In this document: positions 1 through 7,579 of the stretch, piece by piece
How the letters are laid out: each line of letters opens with the position of its first letter
How positions within the stretch are numbered: the stretch's first letter is position 1
Origin: an uncultured Acetatifactor sp.
GTDB taxonomy: Bacteria; Bacillota; Clostridia; Lachnospirales; Lachnospiraceae
Assembly: GCA_947589075.1 (NCBI GenBank)
Contig: CANQBS010000021.1
Coordinates: 1-36,127, forward strand
DNA length: 36,127 bases
Reading direction: 5' to 3'
Made by a program: the position numbers and the translations under genes
Notes under the pieces: model-generated
Seen by the model: only the letters and a program-made list of their open reading frames with translations
What the model was told of the DNA's origin: nothing
Databases searched by the model: none

Positions 1-69
1 CTCTGCTCTGTTGATCTTCTAATCTGGCCGTTTAATATGGCCCTGACTGGCCGGGAAATGCGGCCCTGA
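1..69 (+). CDS. possible 3' end of an upstream gene
   Basis: Frame 1 is open from the first base of the window for 22 codons and stops with TGA at 67-69; the other two plus frames stop earlier. The visible tail is hydrophobic and ends in TGREMRP. It is too short for family recognition, and an open frame of this length can occur by chance. No ribosome binding site can be judged because the beginning lies outside the window. Confidence 0.2.
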   Translation, partial: LCSVDLLIWPFNMALTGREMRP

Positions 70-76
70 TGGCCGC
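25..76. repeat. GGCC-rich segment with a perfect small hairpin
   Basis: GGCC occurs five times in about 50 bases. At 60-76, GCGGCC and GGCCGC form a 6-bp perfect stem around a 5-base loop. There is no T-run after it, so it is not a standard terminator. It lies just before the promoter of the methyltransferase gene and may mark the end of the upstream gene or an element boundary. Confidence 0.4.
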
Positions 77-153
77 GAGAAGTGACCATTTGCAAGGACA
101 AAAGCAAAAGATTGAGAAGTCACTAGAGCGATAAAACATTAGAAATATAGTGA

Positions 154-182
154 TTGTTATACAGTTTAAGCTATGTTATAAT
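154..182 (+). promoter_or_regulatory. sigma-A promoter of the methyltransferase leader
   Basis: TTGTTA at 154-159 and TATAAT at 177-182 are separated by 17 bases, and the -10 box is preceded by TGT, an extended -10. The start of transcription would be near 189, giving an untranslated leader of about 165 bases before the gene at 354. Confidence 0.8.
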
Positions 183-204
183 CTCTTTGTGGCAATAGAA
201 AATA

Positions 205-243
205 TGAACTACGCAATTTAAGCATAATGTATTGCGTAGTTCA
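205..243 (+). promoter_or_regulatory. 13-bp perfect hairpin in the 5' leader
   Basis: The arms 205-217 and 231-243 (TGAACTACGCAAT and its exact complement) enclose a 13-base loop. No T-run follows, so it is not a simple terminator. It lies in the leader transcript just upstream of the leader peptide, where it could stabilise the mRNA or take part in attenuation. Confidence 0.7.
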
Positions 244-269
244 AATATATACAGAAAGGGATGATTAAG

Positions 270-326
270 ATGAAGAAATTAGGATATTATCAGTATAAAT
301 TGAACAGGAGGGCGACTATATTTTAA
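270..326 (+). CDS. putative 18-residue leader peptide
   Basis: An ATG at 270 opens a short frame encoding MKKLGYYQYKLNRRATIF and ends with TAA at 324-326. AGAAAGGG at 253-260 is a good ribosome binding site 9 bases upstream; an in-frame ATG at 261 abuts that site and is less likely. The peptide is basic and aromatic. Its last codons lie inside the hairpin at 305-334, so a ribosome on the leader would change the RNA fold in front of the methyltransferase. Short leader peptides in this position are typical of antibiotic-inducible genes of Firmicutes; the inducer here is unknown. No match to a named leader is claimed. Confidence 0.55.
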   Translation: MKKLGYYQYKLNRRATIF

Positions 327-349
327 CCCTCCTGCACTATAATTGGAGG
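305..349 (+). promoter_or_regulatory. alternative hairpins controlling the methyltransferase Shine-Dalgarno
   Basis: CAGGAGGG (305-312) and CCCTCCTG (327-334) form a perfect 8-bp stem. The CCTCC inside the second arm (328-332) is also the exact complement of the Shine-Dalgarno GGAGG (345-349). The two pairings exclude each other: the first leaves the ribosome binding site free, the second hides it. Translation of the leader peptide through its stop at 324-326 would open the first stem. This is seen in the bases; the regulatory outcome is inferred. Confidence 0.6.
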
Positions 350-353
350 AAAA

Positions 354-1130
354 ATGTATAACGAAAAGGATATAATAGCCCAATGGAATGCTGACATGTA
401 CGACTTGAATGAAACCTATACGGATGATGTTGAACTTGCGCTCATGCTTATGGGTACAACGCCAAAAAAGGTTTTGGAAATTGCCTGTGGTAGCGGGCGT
501 TTTCTGGTTCCTGTGGCAAAAGCAGGACATGATGTAACCGGACTTGATTTTGATGAGTACATGATGGAAAGGATCGCACACAAAATCACGAATGAAAAAA
601 TCAAATGGCACAAGGCAGATGTGGTTCATGATGATTGGGGTACTGGGTTTGATGTTGTAACTTTAGGCGCTAATTTCTTATTCAATATTGTGTCTAATAT
701 GGATTATGAACAAGCCCAAAAATTGATGATTCAGAAGTCTGCGAATGCGTTAGCCGTTGGTGGTCACATTTTTGTGGATTATGCATACTCACAATATCCG
801 GAGAAAAGGTTTTATAATCCCAATCCGATTATTGTATGGGAAGGTACAGACAGTCATGGAAACTTTGGAAAAATGTCGTTGCTTGATAATGTCTATGATA
901 CAGAGAGCAGAATGCTCAGATTTATCCGTAGGTTTGACATGATACTTGCGGATGGGAGTACTTTAGAGCAGGAAATTCCATCTGAGAAACACTTTGTATC
1001 GCTTGAGCAGATACATAAGTGGTTAAATGAAGCAGGATTTGTTATAGAACAAGAGTGTGGCGATTATCAAGGACATCCAATAAGCGAAATGACGAATAGG
1101 GTTATTATTTGGGCAAGAAAAATTGGATAA
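354..1130 (+). CDS. class I SAM-dependent methyltransferase
   Basis: This 258-residue protein has a Rossmann-type methyltransferase core. Motif I (VLEIACGSGRF) is near residues 40-50, followed by GHDVTGLDFDEYM, whose acidic residue would contact the SAM ribose. It resembles the Methyltransf_25/11 small-molecule group; it is not recognisably an Erm-type rRNA methylase, and the substrate cannot be told. The start is fixed by GGAGG at 345-349. The elaborate leader with promoter, two hairpins and leader peptide suggests inducible expression, unusual for an ordinary housekeeping methyltransferase. The family call is firm, the role is unknown. Confidence 0.9.
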   Translation: MYNEKDIIAQWNADMYDLNETYTDDVELALMLMGTTPKKVLEIACGSGRFLVPVAKAGHDVTGLDFDEYMMERIAHKITNEKIKWHKADVVHDDWGTGFDVVTLGANFLFNIVSNMDYEQAQKLMIQKSANALAVGGHIFVDYAYSQYPEKRFYNPNPIIVWEGTDSHGNFGKMSLLDNVYDTESRMLRFIRRFDMILADGSTLEQEIPSEKHFVSLEQIHKWLNEAGFVIEQECGDYQGHPISEMTNRVIIWARKIG

Positions 1131-1162
1131 CCAAAATAAAATGTAAGTATTTGTGTGTATTG

Positions 1163-1196
1163 TGGCGGGTAATCATGGAGGGTTACCTGCCATTTT
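1163..1196 (+). terminator. probable terminator after the methyltransferase
   Basis: A 10-bp stem (1163-1172 with 1183-1192, one G-T pair) around a 10-base loop is followed by only a short ATTTTA stretch. It is correctly placed 30 bases after the stop codon, but the U-tract is weak. The rest of 1131-1321 holds no gene. Confidence 0.5.
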
Positions 1197-1321
1197 ACAG
1201 ATAGGGCAAGAAAAATGTGCTTTTCTCATTTTGTTTTCCTCACAAACCCGATTTTTACTCTATGTCCCTTCTGACCTTGATACAATGTACGTTCTTTTCT
1301 CTTTTTATCTTAACGCAGCAG

Positions 1322-1909
1322 TTAAAATCTCCGCTCATCCCTGTGAAAGAAATACCCCAGGTTAAGTCTTACCTCCCGCCTGCCAATATCATTGTTTGTA
1401 TAGCAGCATGTGTCAAAACCTATCAGTTCGAATCCTTCATGCAGATAAAACCCGATAGCGTTGGTGTTACAGGACTGGGTTTCCAGAATGACAGCGCGCC
1501 TGTTCTGGTGAAGGGCTATCTCTTTTGCCAGATCCATCAGCCTCTTGCCGATCCCTTGATGGCGGAGTTCATCAGCTACCCATAGCTCTGTTACCATAAG
1601 CCTGTTTGACCATTCCTCAGGGCAGACCTCGATACAGGCCAGCAAGGCGCCGTCCAACCCGAGAACGCCATAGGCTTCAGCCTTCTCCCAATGATCCTGA
1701 TATAAGGAATCAGGGAAATCATATTCCTCCGGCGTATGAACGATTTCCTTTCCCGCCAGTTTCCTGACAAGTGCCATGCTGCATCCGTTTCTGTCCAACG
1801 GACTCATTTCCAGATCATAATAGCTGTCGCTTCTTGTCACCAGCGGTATCGGCACGCCTTTCCATTTTTCCTTTGGAAGCGCCTCAATTTTGATTTCATG
1901 CCGTTCCAT
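1322..1909 (-). CDS. GNAT acetyltransferase, streptothricin acetyltransferase-like
   Basis: This 195-residue protein has the GNAT fold. The acetyl-CoA binding loop RHQGIGKRLMD is near residues 115-125, and the following ETQSCNTNAIGFYLHEGFE segment near 143-161 is typical of SatA/Sat-type enzymes, including the aromatic-rich strand after it. Sat enzymes acetylate the beta-lysine of streptothricin; that activity is only a family-based guess, since many relatives have other substrates. The gene is convergent with the methyltransferase and lies 30 bases downstream of a second GNAT gene in the same direction, so the two are probably cotranscribed. Start at the ATG with AAAGGA-type sequence just upstream. 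Confidence 0.88.
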   Translation of the reverse strand: MERHEIKIEALPKEKWKGVPIPLVTRSDSYYDLEMSPLDRNGCSMALVRKLAGKEIVHTPEEYDFPDSLYQDHWEKAEAYGVLGLDGALLACIEVCPEEWSNRLMVTELWVADELRHQGIGKRLMDLAKEIALHQNRRAVILETQSCNTNAIGFYLHEGFELIGFDTCCYTNNDIGRREVRLNLGYFFHRDERRF

Positions 1910-1939
1910 TTGATATTCCTTTCTGCTGACAACTGGATT

Positions 1940-2464
1940 TTATTTCAATTCCAGTTTATAAAACTTTGCCTGAAATGTCCGGCTGCCGTCAAGCTTTGTA
2001 TATTCTCCGAAATGGTCGAATTTTAGGCCGCATTTCTCCATTACTTTGCCCGAACGGGGATTATCCACCGCATGGTCTGAGCAAATCTTATTTACACCGA
2101 GTTTGTTATGCGCGAAATCAATAATAGCCCTCATTGCTTCCGTACAATATCCCTTATGCCAATATTGATAATGAAGATTATATCCAATGCCCCAATAGTC
2201 TTTCATTTGGGCATTGGGACCTATACTTCCGGTTCCGATCACTCGATTTTCTTCTTTCAGGACAAACGCCCAGGTCCATTCCTCTTCGTCAATGAAAGTT
2301 GACTTTATCCAATCAACCGTCTGGCTGATATCGGTATAGGTAGAATATGACATATACCTTGTAACTCTCTCATCACTATTCCAACTGTAACAGGCTTCTG
2401 CGTCATCAAGCGTGAGCGGACGCAAAATCAGCCTGTCCGTCTCAATTATCGGTTCTTTGCTCAT
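1940..2464 (-). CDS. GNAT acetyltransferase, RimJ/RimL type
   Basis: A 174-residue Acetyltransf_3 protein that opens with the family's usual PIIETDRLILRPL strand. It has HKGYCTEAMRAI as the CoA-binding loop near residue 110 and ends with the usual NPRSGKVMEKCGLK helix. RimJ/RimL relatives acetylate N-terminal amines of proteins or small amines; the substrate here is unknown. The ATG at 2464 is chosen over an in-frame TTG at 2482 because AAAGGG lies 9 bases before it. It is distantly similar to the GNAT at 27280-27828. Confidence 0.9.
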   Translation of the reverse strand: MSKEPIIETDRLILRPLTLDDAEACYSWNSDERVTRYMSYSTYTDISQTVDWIKSTFIDEEEWTWAFVLKEENRVIGTGSIGPNAQMKDYWGIGYNLHYQYWHKGYCTEAMRAIIDFAHNKLGVNKICSDHAVDNPRSGKVMEKCGLKFDHFGEYTKLDGSRTFQAKFYKLELK

Positions 2465-2520
2465 TACGATCAGCCCTTTCAAAATTTACTTTCAAAATTA
2501 CTTTCAAACTTTCCTCATTT

Positions 2521-3016
2521 CTATTCTTTCACATAACTTGATAGCTTCCCGCAGAACTCTTCTATCGCCTTCTCATTTTCCGGATTCTGTTTCCGTTTCG
2601 GCTCCACAAGCCACAACGTCGGCACATCACCTGTCACGCCAAGAAGCGACCTGAGCGCTGCGAAAGTTTTCTCGGCACTGCCGCCCAGGCTGCATGCCGC
2701 AAAGGGCAAATTGTTTTCCTGTCAAATTCTCCGTCTGAATAAAAGTCCGAAGCGGCGGCGTGACCGTCCCTGCCCAGACAGGCGTCACAAATACGATCTG
2801 TCCATACTGCTCAAGATTCACCTGATACGGTTCCAGTTCCGGCGCCTCCTTTATGACGGCGCTGCCGCCGCCGAAGAAATATTTGCCAAACCCTTTCTCC
2901 GGGTACGCCTTCTTGGGCACCAGCCGCAGCATATCCGCGGAAAGTGCGGACGATATCTGCTCCGCCATCCACTTAGCATTTCCGCTCTGAGAATAATACA
3001 CAACCAACGTTTTCAT
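2521..3016 (-). pseudogene. flavodoxin, frameshifted
   Basis: The first frame gives MKTLVVYYSQSGNAKWMAEQ, with the FMN-phosphate loop SQSGNA, and runs to about base 2705. The rest of the flavodoxin fold (ACSLGGSAEKTFAALRSLLG and onward) continues in another frame to the stop at 2521. The shift lies within AAAGGGCAAA at 2701-2710 and is explained by one extra base or two missing ones. Restored, the protein would have about 164 residues, normal for a flavodoxin. AGGAGG at 3023-3028 marks the start at 3016. It lies downstream of the nitrilase-like gene in the same direction. It may be a real pseudogene or an assembly error. Confidence 0.85.
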
Positions 3017-3103
3017 TTTTGTCCTCCTGTTATAACTTTCCTCTTCTTTTGAGTACATCAAAGGAATACCTGATTTTCAGCCAAACAAAAGTAATTTCCA
3101 AAA

Positions 3104-3973
3104 TTACCAATGTACGAATTCTCCGCCAATGACTCCACAGGCATTGCCGTCTGCCAGAATCCCATATTTGTCGGGATGTCTGTACTTGTCGCCCATAACA
3201 TCCCCGCTTCTGTGCATCCTGAGACGATCCAGGTCAAGCTCGGCAACGTAAACGCCGGGAGTTCCCGGGGCCTCAAACACGCACATATCCCGGACTCCTT
3301 CTGCCTGCCATGGGACGCCGTCGAAAAGCGTGGAATGACCATTACAGTCGGGATGTCCCTCCGGATAATTACAGGTCGCCACTGCAGCCATATTCTCATA
3401 GGCCCTCGACCGCAAAGCGGACAGTCTGTTGATCTCCATCGGGCACGCATTGGGAGCCAGGATGAGTTCCGCCCCTTTCAGCATCAATATCCTTGCGCTT
3501 TCCGGAAATTCCCTGTCAAAACAGATCATAGCGCCGATCTTTACGATCCCTCTTCCAAAATCCAGATCCGCCGTGTAAAAATCATCCCCGCCATCCAGTA
3601 CTTTTTCAAGATCAAAAGCGCAGATATGCACCTTAGAATAGTGAAGGATCTCCCTGCCCGTCCGGTCAAAAAAGAGAACGGAATTCAATGGCTTCGGGCT
3701 GTGCGATTCAAGGAATGTGATCCCTATCGCCATCTGCAGTTCTGAGGCAAGATCCCGAAAGCCCTTCAAAAAGGCGCTTTCTTTTTCAATGGCGAGATGT
3801 TTTATTTCGTCATCATCCTGCGGCAGAGCATACCCGTCGCTCCACATTTCCGGGAAAAGGGCGATATCCGCCCCCTTTTCCTTTGCTTCTATACAGGCCT
3901 TTTTTCCTGCCGAAAAATTCTCATCCAGGCTTTTTCCGGGCAGGATCTGCAAAAATGCTATCTTAAGGTTCAT
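3104..3973 (-). CDS. carbon-nitrogen hydrolase (nitrilase superfamily)
   Basis: This 289-residue protein carries the full catalytic triad of the family: Glu42 in LFPEMW, Lys114 in YSKVHIC and Cys151 in MICFDREFPE. Members hydrolyse amides or carbamoyl groups; the closest-looking relatives are N-carbamoyl amide hydrolases such as N-carbamoylputrescine amidase, but the substrate is not determined. A cytosolic enzyme is expected, as there is no signal peptide. A GGAGGG site lies about 12 bases before the ATG, and a promoter is seen at 4021-4049. The broken flavodoxin follows in the same direction and may have been cotranscribed. Confidence 0.92.
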   Translation of the reverse strand: MNLKIAFLQILPGKSLDENFSAGKKACIEAKEKGADIALFPEMWSDGYALPQDDDEIKHLAIEKESAFLKGFRDLASELQMAIGITFLESHSPKPLNSVLFFDRTGREILHYSKVHICAFDLEKVLDGGDDFYTADLDFGRGIVKIGAMICFDREFPESARILMLKGAELILAPNACPMEINRLSALRSRAYENMAAVATCNYPEGHPDCNGHSTLFDGVPWQAEGVRDMCVFEAPGTPGVYVAELDLDRLRMHRSGDVMGDKYRHPDKYGILADGNACGVIGGEFVHW

Positions 3974-4020
3974 ATCGGTGCCCTCCGATCCAGTTTCAGA
4001 CCCTGAAATGATATACTACA

Positions 4021-4049
4021 AATATATCCTACAAGCCAGAATAAGTAAA
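4021..4049 (-). promoter_or_regulatory. promoter of the nitrilase-like gene
   Basis: On the minus strand TTTACT (4049-4044) and TATATT (4026-4021) are 17 bases apart, about 50 bases upstream of the start codon at 3973. Confidence 0.6.
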
Positions 4050-4157
4050 GCTAATATTTCCTATTTGCCTTGCAGGAGGGTATGCAGGGAAATTATTTGA
4101 AAAAGTAAAAAAGTTACAATTCTTTGAAAAAATAATTTGAAAAATCTCCAAAAATTA

Positions 4158-4208
4158 TTGACAAACGATAATTCTATGGTAAACTGATTATTGTAAAATG
4201 ATAATTTT
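4158..4208 (+). promoter_or_regulatory. promoter with three GATAAT-like half-sites
   Basis: TTGACA at 4158-4163 and TAAACT at 4180-4185 are 16 bases apart. ACGATAATT (4165-4173), its near inverse GATTATTGT (4186-4194) and TGATAATTTT (4199-4208) surround the -10 box. They look like an operator, plausibly for the HTH protein encoded two genes on. The stretch 3974-4157 otherwise holds no gene. Confidence 0.5.
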
Positions 4209-4222
4209 CAGGAGACAGTGCT

Positions 4223-5245
4223 ATGAAGAAAATAACCTTACTCATTACCTGCTTCTGTACGGCGGCATTGATCACCCTGCTGGTTGTGTTGACAAAGCAT
4301 TTTCCGAATCTCTTTTCTTCCATAATGGCGTTTCCTTTTGAACAGATAGGCTGCGGACTCGGCATCCTGTCAAAAACAGGTTCCGTTGGAAACGGCATCG
4401 CAGTGGCTGTTTGGATCGGAGTATCTGCGATTCCGGCCATAATCGCGCTTCGGTACAGGAAAGGGAAAGAAACTCTGCCGGAACGGGCTGCATTATATGT
4501 TTTATCCGCCGTAATCCTCTTAGCGCTTTATGGCATGGTAAATCCCCAGCTTTTACAACCTAGGCTTTCCAGCATGACCGATCCCCAGCTTCTGCGCTCC
4601 GGGCTCTCCGACATCACCGATCCGCAATTCTACCGCTCCGGGTTATCTGAAAGTTTCCCCGAATATTCCCGAGTGATCAGGGCGATGCTGGGGGCCTGCA
4701 TCTGGGCGGTGGCTGTTCTATATATGATCCTGCGTCTCATCCGGCTGTTGCGGCTGGGAAATAAAGAACAGCTTCTAACGTATCTGAGAAAAATTTTGTA
4801 TGTCCTGTGCATCCTCTTTACAGGAGCGGCAGCCTTTTCCTTTACAAATGGAGCGATCGCGCTGACGGGAACGGCACAGGCTGCTGCCGATACCGGTTTC
4901 GGAGCATTTCGCCTGATGGCAGAACTCGTCCCTTATGTCTTTGATCTTATCATCATCCTGCGGGCGGTGGATCTGCTCGGCATTGCCGGGGACGAAGAAC
5001 AGGATGGCATCGTGGAATCCACCGGGCGGGTAAGCCGGATCTGCTGTTTCGCGTTGGGAATCACAACCGCGCTGACCGCGGCATCCAACCTCTTGCAGAT
5101 TGCCCTGATGCGATGGCTGTCAAATGTTTCCGTCACAGTGGAGATTCCGGTCATCAGCATAGCCTTTACAGTCATGATCCTGTTATTCTCCCGGCTTCTC
5201 ATGGAAAACAAGAGGCTTCGCGATGACAACAGTCTGTTCATATAA
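4223..5245 (+). CDS. DUF2975-like multi-pass membrane protein
   Basis: This 340-residue protein has an N-terminal membrane segment (about residues 4-24), further hydrophobic segments near 60-78, 88-104, 150-172 and 190-215, and a C-terminal half with the spacing of DUF2975, ending in a cytoplasmic KRLRDDNSLFI tail. DUF2975 proteins are clostridial membrane proteins of unknown function, usually encoded next to a small YozG-like HTH regulator, as here. It is longer than typical members because of an extracellular or loop insert of three tandem 13-residue repeats at 107-145. AGGAG sits 8 bases upstream of the ATG. The HTH gene starts 12 bases after the stop. Confidence 0.8.
   Translation: MKKITLLITCFCTAALITLLVVLTKHFPNLFSSIMAFPFEQIGCGLGILSKTGSVGNGIAVAVWIGVSAIPAIIALRYRKGKETLPERAALYVLSAVILLALYGMVNPQLLQPRLSSMTDPQLLRSGLSDITDPQFYRSGLSESFPEYSRVIRAMLGACIWAVAVLYMILRLIRLLRLGNKEQLLTYLRKILYVLCILFTGAAAFSFTNGAIALTGTAQAAADTGFGAFRLMAELVPYVFDLIIILRAVDLLGIAGDEEQDGIVESTGRVSRICCFALGITTALTAASNLLQIALMRWLSNVSVTVEIPVISIAFTVMILLFSRLLMENKRLRDDNSLFI
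4541..4657 (+). repeat. three tandem 39-bp coding repeats
   Basis: Residues 107-119, 120-132 and 133-145 of the membrane protein are degenerate copies of a 13-residue unit, DPQLLRSGLSDIT in the middle copy. Copies 2 and 3 are closer to each other than to copy 1. The unit starts with D/N-P-Q and contains a conserved L-S. Confidence 0.8.
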
Positions 5246-5257
5246 GCGGGGTGGAAT

Positions 5258-5485
5258 ATGGCGATCAGAGTACATTTGGAAGAGATCCTGAAGAAACGCA
5301 ATATGACTTCAAAAGAGCTTTGCGGGCTGATTGGAATTACGGAAGCAAATCTTTCCATCCTCCGCAGCGGGAAGGCAAAGGGCATCCGATTTTCCACCAT
5401 AAATAAAATATGCTATTATCTACAGTGCGATGTGGGGGATATTCTCAAATTTGACGGCAATCTGGAGGGAAATGATGAAAACTAA
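5258..5485 (+). CDS. Cro/C1-type HTH regulator, YozG-like
   Basis: A 75-residue protein that is almost entirely one helix-turn-helix: MTSKELCGLIGITEANLSIL is helices 2-3, followed by RFSTINKICYYLQCDVGDIL, the usual C-terminal helices of this family. Proteins of this type accompany DUF2975 membrane proteins and are thought to regulate the operon. It starts at the ATG 12 bases after the preceding stop, and its 3' end overlaps the next gene by 11 bases. Confidence 0.9.
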   Translation: MAIRVHLEEILKKRNMTSKELCGLIGITEANLSILRSGKAKGIRFSTINKICYYLQCDVGDILKFDGNLEGNDEN

Positions 5486-6461
5486 GAAAATGATCATCGT
5501 CGTCTGTTGTATGATTCTGTCTGCTTTTATCCTTGGGGCAACGGGCGTACTGAAAATGACAAATGAAGCTGCCCAGGAAAGCCCTGAATCCCCACGCCTG
5601 ATCGGCGTGTTGATCACGAGGGAGTATCTCGATCTGTTTGACAGCGACCGATTCTTCAGCGACCACGCGGAACACCTCGCCGCTGGAGGAGAAATCAGCG
5701 GACCAGAAAGCGCTGAATATCAGGGAAGACTTTATGCCAGCCTCGCGGAAACCATTCATACAAACGAGGAAACCGGCGAAACCATTACAGGCAAAGAATA
5801 TGTTTTCAACGATGTTGACGGCATTCGATTTTTTGCACCCTATATCAGGGACGAGTCGGAATTCTATCAGAGTACGAACATAGACGAAGAGATAACGGAT
5901 GCCCAATGTCATTTCCAGTCAACGGATGATGGAGAAAGCGTATCCCTGAAAGGAACCATTTTTATTGCTTCCAATGCTCCTGCGCAGGAATGGGACGGCA
6001 ATTTGGAGCCTTTCTATTTTAACCCGGTTTACCAGACATCGGATGGCGAAGTCTATGCTGTTGCCGGTAACGGAATCTTTTGGAGCAATGAGGAGACACC
6101 GGGAGCATCCTGGAGTACAAAAATCACGGAAAATCAGGAAGTAACCTTAAACGGCTCCTCCGCATCTTCCGGTTCTGAAGTGGAAGTGACTGTCTGCGTG
6201 ATGGAAGAGCCGACCGATATCGCTCTCCTGCAATTTAACGGCGATCATAAAGTATTGGCAAGGACAGAGTATCAGCCCGGCACCCTGCCGGAGCGCCTGG
6301 ATATCCTTTCGGATACTCAGTATATTATGATGGAAACATCCTCCCCGGAGGGTCTGAGACGGACGTTATTTCAGAAAGGAGACGATTTTGCGTATGCTTT
6401 TTATTGCCGCGGCGACGGGATCTGCATCAAACAGGAAAGCGAAATCGGTTGGACGAATTAA
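5475..6461 (+). CDS. exported or membrane-anchored protein of unknown function
   Basis: A protein of about 328 residues with an N-terminal KTKK followed by a hydrophobic stretch (about residues 6-25), a signal peptide or anchor without a lipobox, then a long hydrophilic acidic domain. No family is recognised. The ATG at 5475 is chosen because GGAGG at 5464-5468 has the right distance; the ATG at 5472 is too close. It overlaps the HTH gene, so the three genes at 4223-6461 form one operon: a membrane protein, its regulator, and a surface protein. It ends 27 bases before the convergent HxlR gene. Confidence 0.75.
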   Translation: MKTKKMIIVVCCMILSAFILGATGVLKMTNEAAQESPESPRLIGVLITREYLDLFDSDRFFSDHAEHLAAGGEISGPESAEYQGRLYASLAETIHTNEETGETITGKEYVFNDVDGIRFFAPYIRDESEFYQSTNIDEEITDAQCHFQSTDDGESVSLKGTIFIASNAPAQEWDGNLEPFYFNPVYQTSDGEVYAVAGNGIFWSNEETPGASWSTKITENQEVTLNGSSASSGSEVEVTVCVMEEPTDIALLQFNGDHKVLARTEYQPGTLPERLDILSDTQYIMMETSSPEGLRRTLFQKGDDFAYAFYCRGDGICIKQESEIGWTN

Positions 6462-6488
6462 GGCTTGCCTGACTGTTGCGCGGCAGAA

Positions 6489-6830
6489 TCAATCTCTTAC
6501 CGGACGATGTTCCTCTCCCCAGGTACACATCTGATCCAGGATCGGCATTAAGGATTTTCCACGTTCTGTTAAGCTGTACTCAACTTTCGGCGGAATTTGC
6601 GGGTATTCCTCACGGTGAACCAAACCATCGGCTTCCAGTTCTTTCAGGGCAGAACTAAGCGTCTTATAGGAAATGCTGCCGATAAATTTTTTCATCTCGT
6701 TGAAACGGACGATCCCAAACCATGCCAGGGCATAGAGAATCAGCATTTTATACTTTCCCTGTATCAATGACATCGTATAATGAAAGCCGGTGTCCTCTAA
6801 TTTTGCATCCTGAATACATTCTATATTCAT
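6489..6830 (-). CDS. HxlR-family transcriptional regulator
   Basis: A 113-residue winged-helix protein with the full HxlR pattern: GKYKMLILYAL, MKKFIGSISYKTLSSALKEL as recognition helix, and the wing VHREEYPQIPPKVEYSLTERG. HxlR proteins often sense electrophiles or redox stress through a cysteine near the N-terminus; Cys5 is present here. AGGAGG precedes the ATG. The divergent gene at 6971 encodes a flavin reductase, the usual target arrangement, so control of that gene and of itself is likely. Confidence 0.93.
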   Translation of the reverse strand: MNIECIQDAKLEDTGFHYTMSLIQGKYKMLILYALAWFGIVRFNEMKKFIGSISYKTLSSALKELEADGLVHREEYPQIPPKVEYSLTERGKSLMPILDQMCTWGEEHRPVRD

Positions 6831-6870
6831 TTCTTTCCTCCTGGTAAGTATCTCACCTAAATGTGTGTAC

Positions 6871-6898
6871 TTGCTTTAAGATGGATTTATGATAAAAT
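6871..6898 (+). promoter_or_regulatory. promoter of the flavin reductase gene
   Basis: TTGCTT (6871-6876) and TAAAAT (6893-6898) are 16 bases apart. A short dyad AAGTA (6846-6850) / TACTT (6868-6872) overlaps the -35 box and could be part of the HxlR operator, though five-base arms are weak evidence. Confidence 0.5.
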
Positions 6899-6970
6899 TC
6901 TAGTATGAACTGGGAAAAAAGTCAATCCCGCAAGAAATTGGAAGAAAGTTAAAAATTGGAGGTAAGTATC

Positions 6971-7516
6971 ATGAGTAAAAAAATTGTTGTGATCACCGGC
7001 AGTCCCCGCAGGAACGGAAACAGCTTTGCTATGACTGACGCTTTTATCAAAGCGGCGGAAGCAAAGGGACATACCGTTACCCGTTTCGACGCCGCATTCA
7101 AAAAAGTCGGCGGCTGCCACGCCTGCGAAACCTGTTATTCCACCGGGAAGGCCTGCACCTTTGACGACGACTTTAATATCATCGCTCCAGCCATTCTGGA
7201 AGCTGACGCCATTGTATTCACCATGCCTGTTTATTGGTATTCCATTCCTGCACAGATCAAAGGAGTGATCGACCGCATTTATTCTCTGGTAGTAGGCGGT
7301 AAGGATATCTCTGGTAAGGAATGTGCACTGATCACCTGCTGCGAGGAAGATGACCTGTCTGTTATGGACGGTGTCCGCATTCCCATGGAGCGGATGTGCG
7401 CCCTGAACCAATGGAAAATGGCAGGCGAGGTCCTGATCCCCGGGGTTCTGAACGTCGGCGATATTGATAAGACCGACGGCTGCAAAAAAGCGGCGGCTTT
7501 AGCTGACTTGCTGTAA
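6971..7516 (+). CDS. NAD(P)H-dependent FMN reductase / iron-sulfur flavoprotein-like
   Basis: A 181-residue flavodoxin-fold protein. GSPRRNGNS near residues 10-18 binds the FMN phosphate, and PVYWYSIPAQIKGVIDR near 87-103 is the second flavin contact. Cysteines in CHACETCYSTGKAC have the C-x2-C-x2-C-x6-C spacing known from iron-sulfur flavoproteins, so a cluster is possible; plain azoreductase-like enzymes can also carry some of these cysteines. The ATG at 6971 has GGAGG 8 bases upstream; an in-frame TTG at 6956 is part of that site and is not the start. It lies divergent from HxlR and is probably induced by quinone-like or electrophile stress. Confidence 0.9.
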   Translation: MSKKIVVITGSPRRNGNSFAMTDAFIKAAEAKGHTVTRFDAAFKKVGGCHACETCYSTGKACTFDDDFNIIAPAILEADAIVFTMPVYWYSIPAQIKGVIDRIYSLVVGGKDISGKECALITCCEEDDLSVMDGVRIPMERMCALNQWKMAGEVLIPGVLNVGDIDKTDGCKKAAALADLL

Positions 7517-7523
7517 GAAGAAG

Positions 7524-7563
7524 GAGCCAATGATCTGTGACGGTTCTCATGGATCATTGGCTC
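7524..7563. terminator. convergent hairpin between two genes
   Basis: GAGCCAATGATC (7524-7535) and its perfect complement (7552-7563) form a 12-bp stem with a 16-base loop between the flavin reductase and the minus-strand gene at 7580. The tail on the minus strand (CTTCTTCTT) is more U-rich than on the plus strand. It probably ends transcription from both sides. Confidence 0.6.
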
Positions 7564-7579
7564 TGTCTCCCCTGCCCCT

